A stretch of 64,000 nt of DNA from Aphelenchoides besseyi. Lineage: Eukaryota; Nematoda; Chromadorea; Rhabditida; Aphelenchoididae. The notes under the pieces are model-generated. The model was not told the origin of the DNA. It saw only the letters and a program-made list of their open reading frames with translations, and searched no databases. This document shows, in pieces, positions 60,568-64,000 of this stretch; within the stretch, counting starts at the first letter, position 1, and each line of letters begins with the position of its first letter. Location of the stretch: positions 11,718,001-11,782,000 of the forward strand of contig JAMPIQ010000002.1 of NCBI GenBank assembly GCA_024699855.1, written 5' to 3'. The translations under genes and the position numbers were made by a program.

Positions 60568-61530
60568 ATGTCTGGCGGTGGCAAAGATCGAATCGCGGTG
60601 TTTCCATCTCGAATGTGAGTTTATTTCTCGATATTTTTCTTAACAGTTTTTTTAATTCAGGGCACAAACTTTGATGAAAACCCGTTTGAAAGGGGCACAG
60701 AAGGGTCACAGTTTGTTGAAGAAGAAGGCTGATGCATTGAACCTCCGTTTTCGTGAGATTTTGAAAAAAATTGTCGAGGTTTTTAACTTCACTTGATTTC
60801 TATGTTTATTTGTATTTGTTCAGAACAAAGTCTTGATGGGCGATGTAATGAAAGAAGCGGCATTCTCGTTAGCTGAAGCGAAGTTTACAGCCGGCGATTT
60901 CTCTCATACGGTCATTCAAAACGTTTCTCAAGCGCAGTATCGAGTTCGTATGAAAAAGGAAAACGTTGTCGGTATGTTCTGTTTGTTTACCGCCATCAAT
61001 ATTGCAAGTGTTTAGGTGTGTTTTTGCCGGTTTTCGAAGCTTACAACGATGGTCCCGATGCGTACGATTTGACGGGTTTGGGCAAAGGAGGAGCGAACAT
61101 TGCGAAGTTGAAGAAAAACTACAGCAAAGCAGTGGAGTTGTTGGTTGAGTTGGCAACCTTACAAACGTGTTTCATCACTTTGGACGAAGCCATCAAAACG
61201 ACTAACCGTCGTGTGAATGCCATCGAACATGGTAGGGTGTTTTGAACAATTTTTTCAATTTCGTTTTCCTGTTTTTAGTGATTATTCCGCGTATCGAAAA
61301 CACGTTGACGTATATTGTGACTGAATTGGATGAAATGGAACGTGAAGAATTCTTCCGGTATGTAAAATTTACGTGTCAGTTCTTGATGGACTTATTTCAG
61401 TATGAAGAAGATTCAAGCGAAGAAGAAGCGTGATCGTGCTGAAGCCGATGAGAACGCTATAGCAGCTCCGGAGCGTGGAGAGAAGAATATGCTGGAAAAC
61501 GAAGATGATTTGCCGATCTTGTTTACGTAA
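60568..61530 (+). CDS. vha-14: V-type proton ATPase subunit D (V1 rotor)
   Basis: Subunit D forms the central shaft of the V1 sector and couples ATP hydrolysis to rotation. Six exons: 60568-60614, 60661-60778, 60824-60971, 61016-61231, 61279-61357, 61402-61530, with introns of 42-47 bp. Diagnostic stretches: [111 protein letters not shown]. Length of about 245 residues is normal for the family. The long antiparallel coiled coil of N- and C-terminal helices is apparent. Frame is intact throughout. Confidence 0.97.
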
Positions 61531-61823
61531 AATCGTTTCCAATGTTTGTTCTTGACATCCAATAGGCAGAATGCTTTCAATGAACGCTGGTGACTTGAAA
61601 TCTAACGTATATCTTCGTTTTACTTTTTATCTATGACACAGAATGAAATAGAATTGTAATCACCCTGTAAACTTCTTTTATCCAAAAAACAGTCCTTCTA
61701 AATTCACTTCTTTTTTTGTAATTGCGATTGAATACTCCGATAGACAGATGATTTTTGTTGCTTGTATTATGACAAACGCTATGGTATTAATTTGGACGCT
61801 TTTGGGGAATTTTTGCTCAATAA

Positions 61824-62009
61824 TCAGTGAATAAAATTTCCTTTTTTCTGAAAAAGATTCTTGAGTAATGAATTGAACATCTTTGGTTGGCATACAAAAA
61901 GCTGTGAAGATTTTAATGTATCGCCGTGGGCGTTTGGTTGCATTTTGAGAGTGACAGGAGACGAGAAGCCTGCGAATGACAGGACGAGAAGAACTACGAG
62001 TTTAGTCAT
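61824..62009 (-). CDS. Possible small secreted peptide
   Basis: ATG 62009 opens MTKLVVLLVLSFAGFSSPVT, a textbook signal peptide. An intron (GTATGC...TTTTTCAG, about 61,897-61,850) would give a 45-residue precursor ending KKGNFIH. Unspliced, the frame gives 61 residues to the same TGA. No cleavage-site repeats or Cys pattern allow assignment to a neuropeptide or antimicrobial family. Confidence 0.4.
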   Translation of the reverse strand: MTKLVVLLVLSFAGFSSPVTLKMQPNAHGDTLKSSQLFVCQPKMFNSLLKNLFQKKGNFIH

Positions 62010-62440
62010 GATTCTTCGCGGAACGCGACGTATTCGTTAAAAGAGGCCTTGAATGTATTCACCAAGTTGATATCGAAAACAATCTTTTCAAATCGCTTCC
62101 ATTTTTCTATAAGCAAAAGGTCGCGCTCCGTGTCCTCCGGTCTCTTTAATTCGACTCTCCGTCACTTGTTTTCTTCAACACGACTTGCAGTTTTCTGCCG
62201 CCTTTTTCGGTTCATCGTCGAGCGGACACGCGCGTCCATCGACTGAATGCCAAACCTTCCGTTTCGACTGCCATTCGGCTCTTGAAAAAGTGCCGAATTG
62301 GCTTTTTCTTTGTGATATTCGCATTCGGAAATAAGCGAAAAGTGCATTATTTTCATTAACTGTCGCTGTATCGTCTAGTTGAGAGCGTGTATTTGCGTCG
62401 AGTTCTTTGCAGAAGTTTATTTTAGACCGAAATTTCGGTG
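62010..62440. other. Divergent promoter region between the small peptide gene and cytochrome b561
   Basis: No gene recognised. Ends with TTTATTTTAG (to 62425), 16 bases before the b561 start, which may be a spliced-leader acceptor. Confidence 0.4.
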
Positions 62441-63388
62441 ATGGGCATCTTTTTTGATGAACATCAAATCTTAAGCGACCAGCAGAGTAATCGTTTGTTC
62501 ACATGGCTTGTGACTGCATCGCAAATCTTTGGTAAGTAATTTTGCGATTAACGTTGACTATTTTGTTGTAGGTGTTTGTATTGTTATCAGCGTTGTGTTT
62601 TGGATGGGTGGTTACAATGAAGGTGGTTATGCGTGGAAGGATCCTGAACGTCAGTTTCATTACCATCCCACTTTTATGTCGATGGGTTTGATTTTTTTGT
62701 ATGGTGAAGCGGTCATCGTTTACCGAGTTTTTCGCAAAGAACGAAAAAGGTATGTTAATTTACACAGATGTTAATAGACATTGAAGTTTAGATTCACCAA
62801 ACTACTGCATTTGACTTTGCACTCCTTGACAATCATCTTTTCCATTGTTGCACTTCGAGCGGTTTTCGATTCGCACAATTATCACATGGATCGAGAAGGC
62901 AATCCGACCCCGATTCCAAACATGTATTCTCTTCACAGTTGGCTGGGGTTAACGCTCGTGATTTCCTATTGCCTTCAGGTTGATCTACGGGTTTTGGGTT
63001 TACAATGTTGAATATTTCAGTTTTTGTTCGGTTTTTTGGTGTTCTTTTTCCCGGGATTTGCTCCTGAAGTCCGCCGCTTCTTCATGCCATTTCATCGACT
63101 AATCGGCGTCGTGTTGTTTGGTTTCGTTGCCATCGTTGCTTTGGCCGGAATCAGCGAACGATCTGCGTGGAAACACACGTGAGTTAAGTTATTGAAATAG
63201 AATTTACGTTCGTTTCTAGTTGCTGGACACAACGTTATGAATTCTGTGGACAACAAGCAATAGCAAACTTTCTTGGTATTTTTGTTATCGGCTACATTTC
63301 CACAGTTCTGGCAATCGTTCTTAACCCACGATGGAAGCGAATGCCGCTCGCTGAAGAAGAAATGCTTCAACGTTTAACCCCCGATTAA
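62441..63388 (+). CDS. Cytochrome b561 family protein
   Basis: These six-helix di-heme proteins move electrons from ascorbate across vesicle or lysosomal membranes. Five exons: 62441-62531, 62572-62750, 62792-62978, 63021-63178, 63220-63388. Hydrophobic segments alternate with the expected His ligands: FHYHPTFMSMG, KLLHLTLHSL, YSLHSWLG and MPFHRLIGVV. NPTPIPNMYSLHSWLG matches the conserved substrate-site loop. The C-terminus is a short acidic tail (EEEMLQRLTPD). About 260 residues, typical of the family. Reading frame intact. Confidence 0.93.
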
Positions 63389-63734
63389 TGATCTCAAATT
63401 TGCCATTCCACTCGGTGTTAAATCAGCTGAAAATATGCATAGATATTCACGATAGCCAAATTTTGCTTAAGTTTAAACATTACTTTTCTTTTACTGTTTG
63501 AGATTTTGACTAATTTTTATTATATAATTTATTCGCTATACACAATTTTGTATGTTTACCCCGCATACGTTGGATATCAAAGAACATATTAGACACAAAA
63601 GAGCATATTCCACAATTGGCCCTAATTTTCTTTTGTACAAATTGACATTGTTCTTATAGGTGATTAAGAAATGAGCTTTGAATGAAACGCATAAATTATA
63701 CGAACTTTGAAGTGTACAAAAATCTCACAATAAG
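63389..63734. other. Convergent 3' region, no gene seen
   Basis: AT-rich spacer between the stops of cytochrome b561 (plus) and the SOCS-box gene (minus), probably both 3' UTRs. Confidence 0.5.
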
Positions 63735-64000
63735 TTAAAGAAGGGTTGTGCCAAGAAGATATTTCTTGGCGTAAATCGGAAGTGGCAATTGGTTGATCGT
63801 ATCTTCACTGACACTCATCTGAGAACGAACGAAGTTTCTACAACATTCTCTCAATGTTCGTGGATTGCTAAAATAAGCTTCTGAATTAGTTGGTCGACCG
63901 GAAACTCACTTTTCCAAACGTTCCAGCTGCTCTCTGGTTAAGTACAACGAGTTTTCGTTTATCTTCTTGGCGTCAATGTTCACTGAACGAGCGATTTGGA
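63735..64000 (-). CDS. SOCS-box protein, C-terminal part only
   Basis: Two exons are visible: 64000-63910 (continuing off the window) and 63867-63735, split by a 42-bp GT-AG intron. The end, NPRTLRECCRNFVRSQ followed by INQLPLPIYAKKYLL, matches a SOCS box (BC box L-x3-C and the LPLP-x5-YL cullin box), which recruits elongin B/C and a cullin to form a ubiquitin ligase. The substrate-binding domain lies beyond the window, so the subfamily (ASB, SPSB, Rab40 or SOCS) cannot be told. Confidence 0.75.

Overview
The window looks like a compact invertebrate genome, most plausibly a nematode. Genes are split by very short introns (mostly 35-50 bp), many coding starts lie just after a TTTTAG/TTACAG acceptor as expected for spliced leaders, and the single-copy genes include a UNC-47-type vesicular GABA transporter and an alkyl-DHAP synthase that ends in a PTS1-like SKM, a targeting switch known from Caenorhabditis. 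I cannot name the species.

Layout. 1-15.8 kb is ordinary host sequence: 3' part of a myotubularin-FYVE phosphatase, a PTC7-like PP2C phosphatase, unc-47, a ZDHHC5/8-like palmitoyltransferase, alkyl-DHAP synthase (ads-1/AGPS), and four small or unrecognised genes. 15.8-56.9 kb is a large nest of mobile DNA. 56.9-64 kb is host again: a ubiquitin-like/kinase-like protein, an OB-fold-like gene, V-ATPase subunit D (vha-14), a possible secreted peptide, a cytochrome b561 and the end of a SOCS-box gene.

The mobile region is dominated by Helitron-like rolling-circle elements. Helitron A (minus, about 18.84-26.8 kb) carries a Rep-helicase with one in-frame TGA and one frameshift, plus a four-exon RPA-like gene. 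To its right lies a head-to-tail array that I delimit from repeated termini (5' TCACCTCTATAAC, 3' GC-rich hairpin then CTTG): two short non-autonomous units (26,815-27,753 and 27,754-29,028) and a 9.1-kb autonomous Helitron B (29,029-38,136) with an uninterrupted 2106-residue Rep-helicase. All three Rep-helicases have an N-terminal domain with the His-Asp-Cys layout of a Ulp1/C48 cysteine protease. This N-terminal protease fusion, the CTTG terminus and the tandem array are my main candidates for an undescribed system.

Helitron B is followed directly by a large inverted duplication. Two degraded copies of a protein-primed-type DNA polymerase B gene (plus strand at 38.8-42.5 kb, minus strand at 48.3-51.6 kb) flank a 3.3-kb near-perfect palindrome (42,962-46,305, 42-base spacer), a second tandem Helitron junction at 46,316/46,317 and an intron-bearing retropepsin-like gene. 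A 100-N assembly gap (42,862-42,961) sits inside this structure, so its exact architecture needs care. A third Rep-helicase copy (Helitron C, 52.7-55.1 kb) is truncated; its diverged 5' end appears to form the last codons of the neighbouring kinase-like gene.
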